NCBI GenBank assembly: GCA_033782935.1
Contig: JAWQEG010000710.1
Location: 1,798,001-1,862,000, forward strand
Source of the DNA: Petrolisthes cinctipes
Taxonomy: Eukaryota; Arthropoda; Malacostraca; Decapoda; Porcellanidae
Reading direction: 5' to 3'
Length of the DNA: 64,000 nt
How positions within the stretch are numbered: position 1 is the first letter of the stretch; the number at the start of each line of letters is the position of its first letter. The notes under the pieces were generated by a model. It worked only from the letters and a program-made list of their open reading frames with translations, did no database searches and was not told the DNA's origin. A program made the position numbers and the translations under genes. Positions 35,138 through 49,238 of this stretch are shown here, piece after piece.

Positions 35138-36183
35138 TTAAAGAGAAGTGTGTAATATGTAAAAAAATAGACAAACCTAGAATGGAACAGCAAATGGGAC
35201 AGCTTCCCGACAAAAGACTGAAACCTTCCCCTGCATTCTACAACACCGCCTTAGATCTATTTGGCCCTATACTCATTCGGGATACTGTCAAGCGGAGATC
35301 AAGAGCAAAAGTCTATGGAGTGATATTTACATGCTTCACTTGTCGAGCTGTCTACCTCGATCTGACGGAAGGTTATGACACAGACAGTTTCTTGAGCACA
35401 TTTCGTCGTTTCGTCTCGATACGAGGGTACCCTCAAACCATTCATTCTGACATGGGCACTCAGCTGACGGCAGCCAGTAAAGAAATAAGGAATATGATGG
35501 GAAAATGGAACACTTCTCAAATCTCTACGTTCAGCTTGAATCAAGGAACGACATGGTCTTTTAATAAATCTGCTAATGCGCCATGGCAAAATGGAATTTG
35601 TGAGGCTCTAATAAAGACAGTGAAGAGATTGTTGGTGATAGCTGTTGGGGAGTGCGTGTTAAGCTTTGGCGAGCTTCAGACAGTACTGTTTGAGGTAGCG
35701 AACTTACTGAATGAGAGGCCCATTGGATTAAAGCCAGGATATGATATCGATATGGGGGCATACTTATGCCCTAATGATCTGTTGCTTGGAAGATCCAGTA
35801 ACAAAGTCCCTAGCGGACCCATGGGGAATGAGCCTGATGTTAGAAAACGATTCACTATCATTCAAACCATTGTAACTACATTTTGGAAGCGGTGGATGCG
35901 GGACTATTTCCCAACACTATTGGTGAGACACGAGTGGCATACTGAACGAAGGAATTTGCAAAAAGGTGACATCGTACTGGTTCAAGACAATGATTTGGTC
36001 AGAGGTAATTGCAGACTAGCGCAGGTATTCCAAGCTAATGCAGGTAAAGATGGGAAAGTCAGAGACGTAGTGCTAAGATACAAGCCTTTATGCAGTAGTG
36101 ATGAATATAAAGGAAGAAAAGACAGATTGGTGAATAGGTCAGTACATCGACTCGTGTTACTCCTACCCATCGAAGATCAGTAG
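35138..36183 (+). pseudogene. Integrase core and C-terminal domain of BEL/Pao pol
   Basis: The first ATG is at 35182, but homologous sequence begins earlier with the two zinc-binding cysteines (CVICKK, about 35150). Counting from that ATG, the catalytic triad is D25 (TALDLFGPI), D90 (IHSDMGTQ, with M where N is usual) and E141 (NGICEALIK). The C-terminal part has LNERPI at about 175, then a domain shared by many BEL/Pao polyproteins with WKRWMRDYFPTL and GDIVLVQDN. The stop is at 36181, about 30 bases before the polypurine tract. The domain looks complete in itself but is out of frame with the upstream pol. Confidence 0.9.
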
Positions 36184-36213
36184 TGGAAATTACCTGTACC
36201 TTGGCAATGTTCG

Positions 36214-36222
36214 AGGGGGGAG
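36214..36222 (+). other. Polypurine tract
   Basis: Purine-only bases AGGGGGGAG lie immediately before the 3' LTR (TGTACTGAG), the usual place for the plus-strand primer of LTR retrotransposons. Confidence 0.8.
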
Positions 36223-37125
36223 TGTACTGAGAATGTCTCAGTATCTCTTTTCAGTTAAGGTCGACCCTCAAAGCCCGGGCTCGATTCCCGACACGGGAAT
36301 CATGTATTGAGAATCTCTCAGTATCTCCTCTACACAGTTTCTGTAAACCTTTTAATTTTATGATTAGTATTTGTGATAAATTGGGGAGATATGTATGAAT
36401 TTCTGATGTATTTGTGTATTGCTTCTGTTAAAGAATATTGTTATTGTTAAACGATAATTTTGTATAATGTGTGACGTGTAGGTGTAGAGTGGATCTTGTC
36501 GATCCCACCAACTCAAGGTAGTGGCAGCCGTTTGCCTTTACCCTCAGTCAGACGTAGACCTTGAATACGTACGCTCGCCAGCGGTGATGGTTTAAATGGG
36601 AATTTATAGGAATTTGGTGATAATTTTGCATGTTTGTGGGAGCAACATTTCGGGTAAGTTAGTGTTCGCTGTTTGCAGTGAAGTGTTGTGACGACAGTGT
36701 TTATTAGTGATAAATTGTGTTTTGATGTCAGTATCTTATGATCTATTGAAATTAATTACGTTAATTATTATTTTTATAGTTGTACTACCTATGTGGATTC
36801 GTGTGGTATAGTCTTGTCTATAATAACCATTAATTTAGGTATTGCGTTGCAGTGCTTGTGCAACCTGAGGGTCATGGATTTGATGATTGCTGTTCGAGCA
36901 GGCATATGGCTGGCGCATATCACCAGTGCGATGTAGTGGAGGCACTGTCTGAGTTTTGTGGTGTTTGTGATAATGCATATAGTATGTTTAGTGATATATT
37001 TATATGAATAGTTCATTGAATATCGATTATTAGCTCCATGTATTATTCTGTACGATTGTTAACAGGTTGGACCTTACAATAAAGAGTGTTACTGCCAGTG
37101 CTATCTTACATCACCTGGTGAAACA
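36223..37125 (+). repeat. 3' LTR of the BEL/Pao element
   Basis: The LTR is 903 bp and pairs with 25794-26697. Differences seen include GAGAATG against GAGGATG near the start, a one-base deletion and a substitution in CCCTCAAAG, GGCTCG against GGTTCG in the B-box-like motif, TTATTGTTAAAC against TTATTCTTTAAC, and TTACATC against TTCCATC near the end. AATAAA lies at 37078-37083. The flanking satellite begins TGAGACTGAATTTGAG. Confidence 0.95.
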
Positions 37126-37649
37126 TGAGACTGAATTTGAGATATAAACGGGTGCAGAAGATGCATACACATATTGACTTTGGGAACATAAAATATCGAT
37201 TTTCAGCATGTTTTGGGCCTGTATCTGAGTAGGCATGTACAGATCGCTTCTGAAACCCCAAAATATCGAATTTTCGGGTGTTTTGAGCCAGAATTTGAGA
37301 TATAAACGGGTACAGAAGATGCATGAACATATCGACTTTAGGGCACCTAAAAGATCGATTTTCAGTATGTTTTGGGTCTGTATTTTGAAAATACTCTAAC
37401 ACGGAGTAGGCATGTACAGATCGCTTCTGGGACCCCAAAACATCAAATTTTCGGGTGTTTTGGGCCTGAATTGGAGATATCGACTTTGGGCACCTAAAAT
37501 ATCGATTTTTAGCAAGTTTTGGGCCTATATTTTGAAAATATTCTAGCACTGAGTAAGCATGTACAGATCGCTTCAGGGACCCCAAAATATCGAATTTTCG
37601 GGTGTTTTGAGCCTGAATTTGAGATATAAACGGGTACTGAAGATGCATG

Positions 37650-39120
37650 CACATATCGACTTTTGGGCACCTAAAATATCGATTTTGAGCATGTTTTGGG
37701 TCTGTATCTTGAAAACATTCTAACTAGGAGTAGGCATGTACAGTTCGCTTCTAGGACCCAAAATACCGATTTTTCGGGGTTTTTGAGCCTGAATTCGAGA
37801 TATAAACGGGTACAGAAGATGAATGCACATATCGACTTTGGACACTTAAAATATCGATTTTTAGCATGTTTTGAGCCTATATTTTGAAAGAATTCTAGCA
37901 CTGAGTAGCCATGTACAGATCGCTTCTGGGACCCAAAAATATAGAATTTTCGGGTGTTTTGAGTTTGAATTTGGGACATAAACGGGTGCAGAGGATGCAT
38001 ACACATATTGACTTTGGGCAACTAAAATATCGATTTTTAGCATGTTTTGGGGCTGTATTTTGAAAATACTCTAACACGGAGTAGGCATGTACAGATCGCT
38101 TCTGGGACCCCAAAATATCGAATTTTCGGGTGTTTTGAGCTTGAATTTGAGATATAAACGGTTCCAGAAGATGAATGCACATATCGACTTTTGGGCACCT
38201 AAAAGATCGATTTTCAGTATGTTTTGGGCCTGCATTTTGGAAATACTCTAACACGGAGTAGGCATGTACAGATCGCTTCTGGGACCCCAAAATATCGAAT
38301 TTTCGCGTGTTTTGAGCCTGAATTTAATATATAAACGGGTACAGAAGATGCATGCACATATTGACTTTGGGCACCTAAAATATCGATTTTCAGCATGATT
38401 TTGGCCTGTATTTTGAAAATACTCTAACACGAAGTAGGCATGTACAGATCGCTTCTGGGACCCCAAAATATCGATTTTTCGGGTGTTTTGAGCCTGAATT
38501 TGAGATATAAACGGGTACTGAAGATGCATGTACATATCGACTTTTGGGCACCTAAAATATCGATTTTGAGCATGTTTTGGGTCTGTATCTTGAAAACATT
38601 CTAACTAGGAGTAGGCATGTACTGTTCGCTTCTAGGACCCAAAATACCGATTTTTCGGGGGTTTTGAGCCTGAATTTGAGATATAAACGGGTACAGATGA
38701 TGCATGCACATATTGACTTTGAACACTTAAAATATCGATTTTTAGCATGTTTTGAGCCTATATTTTGAAAGCATTCTAGCACTGAGTAGGCATGTACAGA
38801 TCGCTTCTGGGACCCCAAAATATAGAATTTTCGGGTGTTTTGAGGTTGAATTTGGGACATAAACGGGTGCAGAAGATGCATGCACATATTGACTTTGGGC
38901 ACCTAAAATATCGATTTTCAGCATGTTTTGGGGCTGTATTTTAAAAATACTCTAACACGGAGTAGGCATGTACAGATCGCTTCTGGGACACCAAAATATC
39001 GAATTTTCGGGTGTTTTGAGCCTGAATTTGTGATATAAACGGGTCCAGAAGATGCATGCACATATCGACTTTTGGGCACCTAAAAGATCGATTTTCAGTA
39101 TGTTTTGGGCCTGTATTTTG
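37650..39120 (+). repeat. 881-bp five-monomer HOR, about 1.7 copies
   Basis: The stretch at about 37650-38530 repeats from 38531 to about 39120 at an offset of 881. The unit is five full-length monomers. Shared marks include the alpha monomer with GTTCGCTTCTAGGACCCAAA followed by CCGATTTTTCGGGG, and GAAAG(A/C)ATTCTAGCACTGAG. Near 39120 the match gives way to the next domain. Confidence 0.85.
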
Positions 39121-39179
39121 AAAATACTCTAACACAGAATAGGCATGTATAGATCGCTTCTGGGACCACAAAATATCGA

Positions 39180-42100
39180 ATTTTCGGGTGTTTTGGGCCT
39201 GAAATTGAGATATCGACTTTGGCCACCTAAAATATCGATTTTTAGCATGTTTTGGGTATATATTTTGAAAATATACTAGCACTGAGTAGGCATGTACAGA
39301 TCGCTTCTGGGACCCCAAAATATCGAAATTTTGGGTGTTTTGAGCCTGAATTTGAGATATAAACGGGTACTGAAGATGCATGCACATATCGACTTTGGAC
39401 ACTTATAATATCGATTTTTAGCATGTTTTGAGCCTATATTTTGAAAGCATTCTAGCACTGAGTAGGCATGTACAGATCGCTTCTGGGACCCAAAAATATA
39501 GAATTTTCGGGTGTTTTCAGGATGAATTAGGGACATAAACGGGTGCAGAAGATGCATACACATATTGACTTTGGGCACCTAAAATATCGATTTTCAGCAT
39601 GTTTTGGGGCTGTATTTTAAAAATACTCTAACACAGAATAGGCATGTACAGATCGCTTCTGGGACTCCAAAATATCGAATTTTCGGGTGTTTTGGGATTG
39701 AATTTGAGATATCGACTATGGGCACCTAAAATATCGATTCTTAGCATGTTTTGGGCTTATATTTTGAAAATATTCTAGCACTGAGTAGGCATGTACAGAT
39801 CGCTTCTGGGACCCAAAAATATTGAATTTTCGGGTGTTTTAAGCATGAATTTGAGATATAAACGGGTCCAGAAGATACATGCACATATTGACTTTGGGCA
39901 CCTAAAATATCGATTTTCAGTATGTTTTGGGCCTGTATTTTGAAAATACTTTAACACGGAGTAGGCATGTACAGATCGCTTCTGGGACCCCAAAATATCG
40001 AATATTCGGGTGTTTTGAGCTTGAATTTGAGATATAAATGGGTACTGAAGATGCATGCACATATCGCCTTTGGACACTTATAATATCGATTTTTAACATG
40101 TTTTAAGCCTATATTTTGAAAACATTCTAGCACTGATTAGGCATGTACAGATCGCTTCTGGGACCCAAAAATATCGAATTTTCGGGTGTTTTGAGGTTGA
40201 ATTTGGGATATAAACGGGTGAAAACATGCATACACATATTGACTTTGGGCACCTAAAATATCGATTTTCAGCATGTTTTGGGGCTGTATTTAAAAAATAC
40301 TCTAACACGGAGTAGGCATGTACAGATCGCTTCTGGGACACCAAAATATCGAATTTTCGGGTGTTTTGAGCCTGAATTTGTGATATAAACGGGTCCAGAA
40401 GATGCATGCACATATCGACTTTTGGGCACCTAAAAGATCGATTTTCAGTATGTTTTGGGCCTGTATTTTGAAAATACTCTAACACAGAATAGGCATGTAT
40501 AGATCGCTTCTGGGACCACAAAATATCGAATTTTCGGGCGTTTTGGACCTGAATTTGAGATATCGACTTTGGGCACCTAAAATATCGATTTTTAGCATGT
40601 TTTGGGCCTATATTTTGAAAATATTCTAGCACTGAGTAGGCATGTACCGATCGTTTCTGGGACCCCAAAATATCGAATATTCGGGTGTTTGAGCCTGAAT
40701 TTGAGATATAAACGGGTTCTGAAGATGCATGCATATATCAACTTTTGACACTTAAAATATCGATTTTTAGCATGTTTTGAGCCTATATTTTGAAAACATT
40801 CTAGCACTAAGTAGGCATGTACAGATCGCTACAGGGACCCAAAAATATCGATTTTCGGATGTTTTGAGGTTGAATATGGGATATGAACGGGTGCAGAAGA
40901 TGCATACACATATTGACTTTGGGCAAGTAAAATATCAATTTTCAGCATGTTTTGGGCCTGTATATTGAAAATGCTCTAACACGGAGTAGGCATGTACAGA
41001 TAGCTTTTGGGACCCCAAAATATTGAATTTTCGGGTGTTTTGGGCCTGAAATTGAGGTATCGACTTTGGCCACCTAAAATATCGATTTTTAGCATGTTTT
41101 GGGTATATATTTTGAAAATATACTAGCACTGAGTAGGCATGTACAGATCGCTTCTGGGACCCCAAAATATCGAAATTTTGGGTGTTTTGAGCCTGAATTT
41201 GAGATATAAACGGGTACTGAAGATGCATGCACATATCGACTTTGGACACTTATAATATCGATTTTAAACATGTTTTGAGCCTATATTTTGAAGACATTCT
41301 AGCACTGAGTAGGCATGTACAGATCGCTTCTGGGACTCCAAAATATCGAATTTTCGGGTGTTTTGGGCTTGAATTTGAGATATCGACTATGGGCACCTAA
41401 AATATCGATTTTTAGCATGTTTTGGGCTTATATTTTGAAAATATTCTAGCACTGAGTAGGCATGTACAGATCGCTTCTGGGACCCAAAAATATTGAATTT
41501 TCGGGTGTTTTAAGCATGAATTTGAGATATAAACGGGTACAGAAGATACATGCACATATTGACTTTGGGCACCTAAAATATCGATTTTTAGTATGTTTTG
41601 GGCCTGTATTTTGAAAATACTTTAACACGGAGTAGGCATGTACAGATCGCTTCTGGGACCCCAAAATATCGAATATTCAGGTGTTTTGAGCCTGAATTTG
41701 AGATATAAACGGGTACTGAAGATGCATGCACATATCGCCTTTGGACACTTATAATATCGATTTTTAACATGTTTTAAGCCTATATTTTGAAAACATTCTA
41801 GCACTGAGTAGGCATGTACAGATCGCTTCTGGGACCCAAAAATATCGAATTTTCGGGTGTTTTGAGGTTGAATTTGGGATATAAACGGGTGCAGAACATG
41901 CATACACATATTGACTTTGGGCACCTAAAATATCGATTTTCAGCTTGTTTTAGGCCTGTATCTGAGTAGGCTTGTACAGACCGCTTCTGGGACCCCAAAA
42001 TATCGAATTTTCAGGTGTTTTGAGCCTGAATTTGATATATAAACGGGTACTGAAGATGCATGCACATAACGACTTTTGGTCACATAAAATATCGATTTTG

Positions 42101-42534
42101 ATCATGTTTTGGGTCTGTATCTTGAAAACATTCTAACTAGGAGTAGGCATGCACGGTTCGCTTCTCGGACACAAAACACAGAATTTTCGAGTGTTTTGAG
42201 CCTTAATTTGAGATATAAACGGGTACAGAAGATGCCTGCACATATCGACTTTGGACACTTAAAATATCGATTTTTAGCATGTTTTGAGCCTATATTTTTA
42301 AAACATTCTAGCACTGAGTAGGCATGTACAGATCCCTTCTGGGACCCAAAAATATCAAATTTTCGGGTGTTTTGAGGTTGAATTTGGGATTTAAACGGGT
42401 GCAGAAGATGCATACACATATTGACTTTGGGCACCTAAAATATCGATTTTCAGCATGTTTTGGGCCTGTATTTTGAAAATACTTTAATACGGAGTAGGCA
42501 TGTACAGATCGCTTCTGGGACCCCAAAATATCGA
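39180..42534 (+). repeat. 3355-bp HOR unit, copy 1
   Basis: This unit repeats as 42535-45537. Offsets are 3355 for 39180 to about 39783 and 3003 from about 40135 on, so this copy has 352 bp (two monomers, about 39784-40135) that copy 2 lacks. Marks are TTTTGGGTATATATTTTG, GGAATAGGCATGTATAGATC, GGTGAAAACATGCATAC and the CTTATAATATCGA variant. It also contains a shorter internal duplication, since 41040-41290 resembles 39190-39440. Confidence 0.87.
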
Positions 42535-45500
42535 ATTTTCGAGTGTTTTGGGCCTGAAATTGAGATATCGACTTTGGCCACCTAAAATATCGATTTTTAG
42601 CATGTTTTGGGTATATATTTTGAAAATATACTAGCACTGAGTAGGCATGTACAGATCGCTTCTGGGACCCCAAAATATCGAAATTTTGGGTGTTTTGAGC
42701 CTGAATTTGAGATATAAACGGGTACTGAAGATGCATGCACATATCGACTTTGGACACTTATAATATCGATTTTTAGCATGTTTTGAGCCTATATTTTGAA
42801 AGCATTCTAGCACTGAGTAGGCATGTACAGATCGCTTCTGGGACCCAAAAATATAGAATTTTCGGGTGTTTTCAGGATGAATTAGGGACATAAACGGGTG
42901 CAGAAGATGCATACACATATTGACTTTGGGCACCTAAAATATCGATTTTCAGCATGTTTTGGGGCTGTATTTTAAAAATACTCTAACACAGAATAGGCAT
43001 GTACAGATCGCTTCTGGGACTCCAAAATATCGAATTTTCGGGTGTTTTGGGATTGAATTTGAGATATCGACTATGGGCACCTAAAATATCGATTCTTAGC
43101 ATGTTTTGGGCTTATATTTTGAAAATATTCTAGCACTGATTAGGCATGTACAGATCGCTTCTGGGACCCAAAAATATCGAATTTTCGTGTGTTTTGAGGT
43201 ATAATTTGGGATATAAACGGGTGAAAACATGCATACACATATTGACTTTGGGCACCTAAAATATCGATTTTCAGCATGTTTTGGGGCTGTATTTAAAAAA
43301 TACTCTAACACGGAGTAGGCATGTACAGATCGCTTCTGGGACACCAAAATATCGAATTTTCGGGTGTTTTGAGCCTGAATTTGTGATATAAACGGGTCCA
43401 GAAGATGCATGCACATATCGACTTTTGGGCACCTAAAAGATCGATTTTCAGTATGTTTTGGGCCTGTATTTTGAAAATACTCTAACACAGAATAGGCATG
43501 TATAGATCGCTTCTGGGACCACAAAATATCGAATTTTCGGGCGTTTTGGACCTGAATTTGAGATATCGACTTTGGGCACCTAAAATATCGATTTTTAGCA
43601 TGTTTTGGGCCTATATTTTGAAAATATTCTAGCACTGAGTAGGCATGTACCGATCGTTTCTGGGACCCCAAAATATCGAATATTCGGGTGTTTGAGCCTG
43701 AATTTGAGATATAAACGGGTTCTGAAGATGCATGCATATATCAACTTTTGACACTTAAAATATCGATTTTTAGCATGTTTTGAGCCTATATTTTGAAAAC
43801 ATTCTAGCACTAAGTAGGCATGTACAGATCGCTACAGGGACCCAAAAATATCGATTTTCGGATGTTTTGAGGTTGAATATGGGATATGAACGGGTGCAGA
43901 AGATGCATACACATATTGACTTTGGGCAAGTAAAATATCAATTTTCAGCATGTTTTGGGCCTGTATATTGAAAATGCTATAACACGGAGTAGGCATGTAC
44001 AGATAGCTTTTGGGACCCCAAAATATTGAATTTTCGGGTGTTTTGGGCCTGAAATTGAGGTATCGACTTTGGCCACCTAAAATATCGATTTTTAGCATGT
44101 TTTGGGTATATATTTTGAAAATATACTAGCACTGAGTAGGCATGTACAGATCGCTTCTGGGACCCCAAAATATCGAAATTTTGGGTGTTTTGAGCCTGAA
44201 TTTGAGATATAAACGGGTACTGAAGATGCATGCACATATCGACTTTGGACACTTATAATATCGATTTTAAACATGTTTTGAGCCTATATTTTGAAGACAT
44301 TCTAGCACTGAGTAGGCATGTACAGATCGCTTCTGGGACTCCAAAATATCGAATTTTCGGGTGTTTTGGGCTTGAATTTGAGATATCGACTATGGGCACC
44401 TAAAATATCGATTTTTAGCATGTTTTGGGCTTATATTTTGAAAATATTCTAGCACTGAGTAGGCATGTACAGATCGCTTCTGGGACCCAAAAATATTGAA
44501 TTTTCGGGTGTTTTAAGCATGAATTTGAGATATAAACGGGTACAGAAGATACATGCACATATTGACTTAGGCACCTAAAATATCGATTTTTAGTATGTTT
44601 TGGGCCTGTATTTTGAAAATACTTTAACACGGAGTAGGCATGTACAGATCGCTTCTGGGACCCCAAAATATCGAATATTCAGGTGTTTTGAGCCTGAATT
44701 TGAGATATAAACGGGTACTGAAGATGCATGCACATATCGCCTTTGGACACTTATAATATCGATTTTTAACATGTTTTAAGCCTATATTTTGAAAACATTC
44801 TAGCACTGAGTAGGCATGTACAGATCGCTTCTGGGACCCCAAAATATCGAATTTTCGGGTGTTTTGAGGTTGAATTTGGGATATAAACGGGTGCAGAACA
44901 TGCATACACATATTGACTTTGGGCACCTAAAATATCGATTTTCAGCTTGTTTTAGGCCTGTATCTGAGTAGGCTTGTACAGATCGCTTCTGGGACCCCAA
45001 AATATCGAATTTTCAGGTGTTTTGAGCCTGAATTTGATATATAAACGGGTACTGAAGATGCATGCACATAACGACTTTTGGTCACATAAAATATCGATTT
45101 TGATCATGTTTTGGGTCTGTATCTTGAAAACATTCTAACTAGGAGTAGGCATGCACGGTTCGCTTCTCGGACACAAAACACAGAATTTTCGAGTGTTTTG
45201 AGCCTTAATTTGAGATATAAACGGGTACAGAAGATGCCTGCACATATCGACTTTGGACACTTAAAATATCGATTTTTAGCATGTTTTGAGCCTATATTTT
45301 TAAAACATTCTAGCACTGAGTAGGCATGTACAGATCCCTTCTGGGACCCAAAAATATCAAATTTTCGGGTGTTTTGAGGTTGAATTTGGGATTTAAACGG
45401 GTGCAGAAGATGCATACACATATTGACTTTGGGCACCTAAAATATCGATTTTCAGCATGTTTTGGGCCTGTATTTTGAAAATACTTTAATACGGAGTAGG

Positions 45501-45537
45501 CATGTACAGATCGCTTCTGAGACCCCAAAATATCGAA
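42535..45537 (+). repeat. 3003-bp HOR unit, copy 2 (two monomers shorter)
   Basis: This is a near-identical copy of 39180-42534 without its third and fourth monomers. The joint lies at about 43115-43131, inside TTCTAGCACTGATTAGGC. Sequence before it follows 39741 onward, and sequence after it follows 40134 onward. Small private differences from copy 1 include loss of bases in CACATATTGACTTAGGCACC at about 44555, which shifts the offset from 3003 to 3002. Confidence 0.87.
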
Positions 45538-47229
45538 TTTTCGAGTGTTTTGGGCCTAAATTTGAGATATCGTCATTGGCCACTTAAATTATCGATTTTT
45601 AGCATATTTTGGGTATATATTTTGAAAAAAATACTAGCACTGAGTAGGCATGTACAAATCGATTCTGGGACCCCAAAATATCGAATTTTCGGGTGATTTG
45701 AGCCTGAATTTGATATATAAACGGGTACATAAGATGCATGCACATATTGATTTTAAGCACCTAAAATATCGATTTTCAGTATGTTTTGGGCCTGTATTTT
45801 GAAAATACTTTAATACGGAGTAGGCATGTACAGATCGCTTCTGGGACCCAAAAATATCGAATTTTCAGGTGTTTTGAGCCTGAATTTGAGATATAAACGG
45901 GTACTGAAGATGCATGCACAAATTGACTTTGGACACATATAATATCGATTTTTAGCATGTTTCGAGCCTATATTTTGAAAACATTTTTGCCATGAGTAGG
46001 CATGTACAGATCGCTTCTGGGACCCAAAAATATAGAATTTTCGGGTGTTTTGATGTTGAATTTGGGATATAAACGGGTGCAGAAGATGCATACACATATT
46101 GACTTTGGGCACCTATAATATCGATTTTCAGCATGTTTTAGGCCTGTATCTGAGTAGGCATGTACAGATCGCTTCTGGGACTCCAAAATATCGAATTTTC
46201 GGGTGTTTGGAGCCTGAATTTGAGATATAAACGGGTACAGAAGATGCATGAACATATCGACTTTTGGGCACCTAAAAGATCGATTTTCAGTATGTTTTGG
46301 GCCTGTATTTTAAAAATACTCTAACACGGAGTAGGCATGTACAGATCGCTTCTGGGACCCCCAAATATCGAATTTCGGGGTGTTTTGGGCCTGAATTTGA
46401 GATATCGACTTTGGGCACCTAAAATATCGACCTTTAGCATGTTTTGGGCCTATATTTTGAAAATATTCTAGCACTGAGTAGGCATATACAGATCGCTTCT
46501 AAGACCCCAAAATATAGATTTTGCGGGTGTTTTGAGCCTGAATTTGAGATATAAACGGGTACAGAAGATGCATGCACATATTGACTTTGGGCACCTAAAA
46601 TATCGATTTTCAGCATGTTTTCGGCCTGTATTTTGAAAATACTCTAACACGAAGTAGGCATGTACAGATCGCTTCTGGGACCACAATATACCGAATTTTC
46701 GGGTGTTTGGAGCCTGAATTTGAAATATAAACGGGTACAGAAGATGCATGCACATATCGGCTTTTGGGCACCTAAAAGATCGATTATTAGTATGTTTTGG
46801 GCCTGTATTTTGAAAATACTCTAACACGAAGTAGGCATGTACAGATCGCTTCTGGGACCCCAAAATATCGAATTTTCGGGTGTTTTGGGCCTGAATTTGA
46901 GATATCGACTTTGGGCACATAAAATATCGATTTATAGCATGTTTTGGGCCTATATTTTGAAAATATTCTAGCACTGAGTAGGCATGTACAGATCGCTTCT
47001 GGGACCCCAATATATCGAATTTTCAGGCGCTTGGAGCCTGAATTTGAGATATAAACGGGTACAGAAGATGCATGCACATATCGACTTTTGGGCACCTAAA
47101 ATATCGATTTTTAGCATGTTTTGAGCCTATATTTTTAAAACATTCTAGCACTGAGTAGGCATGTACAGATCGCTTCTGGGATCCCAAAATATCGAATTTT
47201 CGGTTGTTTTGGAGCCTGAATTTGAGATA

Positions 47230-49238
47230 TAAACGTGTACAGAAAATGCATGCACATTTTGAAATTAGGCACCTAAAATATCGATTTTCAGCATGTTTTG
47301 GTCCTGTATTTTGAAAATACTCTAACACGGAGTAGGCATGTACAGATCGTTTCTGGATCCCCAAAATATCGAATTTTCGGGTGTTTTGGGCCTGAATTTG
47401 AGATATCGACTATGGCCACCTAAAATATCGATTTTTAGCATGTTTTAGGTATGTATTTTGAAAATATACTAGCACTGAGTAGGCATGTACAAATCGCTTC
47501 TGGGACCCCAAAATATCGAATTTTCGGGTGTTTTGAGCCTGAATTTGAGATATAAACGGGTACAGAAGATACATGCACATATTGACTTTGGGCACCTAAA
47601 ATATCGATTTTTAGTATGTTTTGGGCCTGTATTGTAAAAAATACTTTAACACGGAGTAGGCATGTACAGATCGTTTCTGGGACCCTAAAATATCGAATTT
47701 TCAGGTGTCTTGAGCCTGAATTTGATATATAAACGGGTACTGAAGATGCATGCACATATCGACTTTTGGGCACATAAAATATCGATTTTGATCATGTTTT
47801 GGGTCTGTATCTTGAAAACATTCTAACTAGGAGTAGGCATGCACAGTTCGCTTCTAGGACACAAAACACAGAATTTTCGAGTGTTTTGAGCCTTAATTTG
47901 AGATATAAACGGGTACAGAAGATGCATGCACATATCGACTTTGGACACTTAAAATATCGATTTTTAGCATGTTTTGAGCCTATATCATTAAAACATTCTA
48001 GCACTGAGTAGGCATGTACAGATCCCTTCTGGGACCCAAAAATATCAAATTTTCAGGTGTTTTGATGTTGAATTTGGGATATAAACGGGTGCAGAAGATG
48101 CATACACATATTGACTTTGGGCACCTAAAATATCGATTTTCAGCATGTTTTGGGCCTGTATTTTGAAAATACTCTAACACGGAGTAGGCATGTACAGATC
48201 TCTTCTTGGACCCCAAAATATCGAATTTTCGGGTGTTTTGGGCCTAAATTTGAGATATCGTCTTTGGCCACTTAAATTATCGATTTTTAGCATATTTTGG
48301 GTATATATTTTGAAAAAATACTAGCACTGAGTAGGCATGTACAAATCGATTCTGGGACCCCAAAATATCGAATTTTCGGGTGATTTGAGCCTGAATTTGA
48401 TATATAAACGGGTACAGAAGATGCATGCACATATTGATTTTAAGCACCTAAAATATCGATTTTCAGTATGTTTTGGGCCTATATTTTGAAAATACTTTAA
48501 TACGGAGTAGGCATATACAGATCGCTTATGGGACCACAAAATATCGAATTTTCAGGTGTTTTGAGCCTGAATTTGAGATATAAACGGGTACTGAAGATGC
48601 ATGAACAAATCGACTTTGGACACATATAATATCGATTTTTAGCATGTTTCGAGCCTATATTTTGAAAACATTTTAGCACTGAGTAGGCATGTACAGATCG
48701 CTTCTGGGACCCAAAAATATAGAATTTTCGGGTGTTTTGATGTTGATTTTGGGATATAAACGGGTGCAGAAGATGCATACACATATTGACATTGGGCACC
48801 TATAATATCGATTTTCAGCATGTTTTAGGCCTGTATCTGAGTAGGCATGTACAGATCGCTTCTGCGACCCCAAAATATCGAATTTTCGGGTGTTTGGAGC
48901 CTGAATTTGAGATATAAACGGGTACAGAAGATGCATGAACATATCGACTTTTGGGCACCTATAATATCGATTTTCAGCATGTTTTGGGCCTGTATTTTGA
49001 AAATACTCTAACACGGAGTAGGCATGTACAGATCTCTTCTTGGACCCCAAAATATCTAATTTTCGGGTGTTTTGGGCCTAAATTTGAGATATCGTCTTTG
49101 GCCACTTAAATTATCGATTTTTAGCATATTTTGGGTGTATATTTTGAAAAAATACTAGCACTGAGTAGGCATGTACAAATCGATTCTGGGACCCCAAAAT
49201 ATCGAATTTTCGGGTGATTTGAGCCTGAATTTGATATA
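47230..49238 (+). repeat. About 2009-bp HOR unit, copy 1
   Basis: The unit repeats from 49239 at an offset of 2009. Shared marks are AAACGTGTA with AGAAAATGCATGC, TTTCTGGATCCCC, TTTTAGGTATGTATTTTG, GTATTGTAAAAAATACTTT and an alpha monomer with CACAAAACACAGAATTTTCG. Part of it (about 48225-48945) is also a copy of 45538-46260 at an offset of 2687, and 48225-48395 recurs at about 49059. Several rounds of overlapping amplification are implied. Confidence 0.8.

Noticed and set aside
37780..37820. CENP-B box in the satellite (TTCG near AAACGGG).
   Set aside because: In monomers with TTCGAGATATAAACGGG the spacing between TTCG and CGGG is nine bases instead of seven. Most monomers have TTTGAG rather than TTCG.
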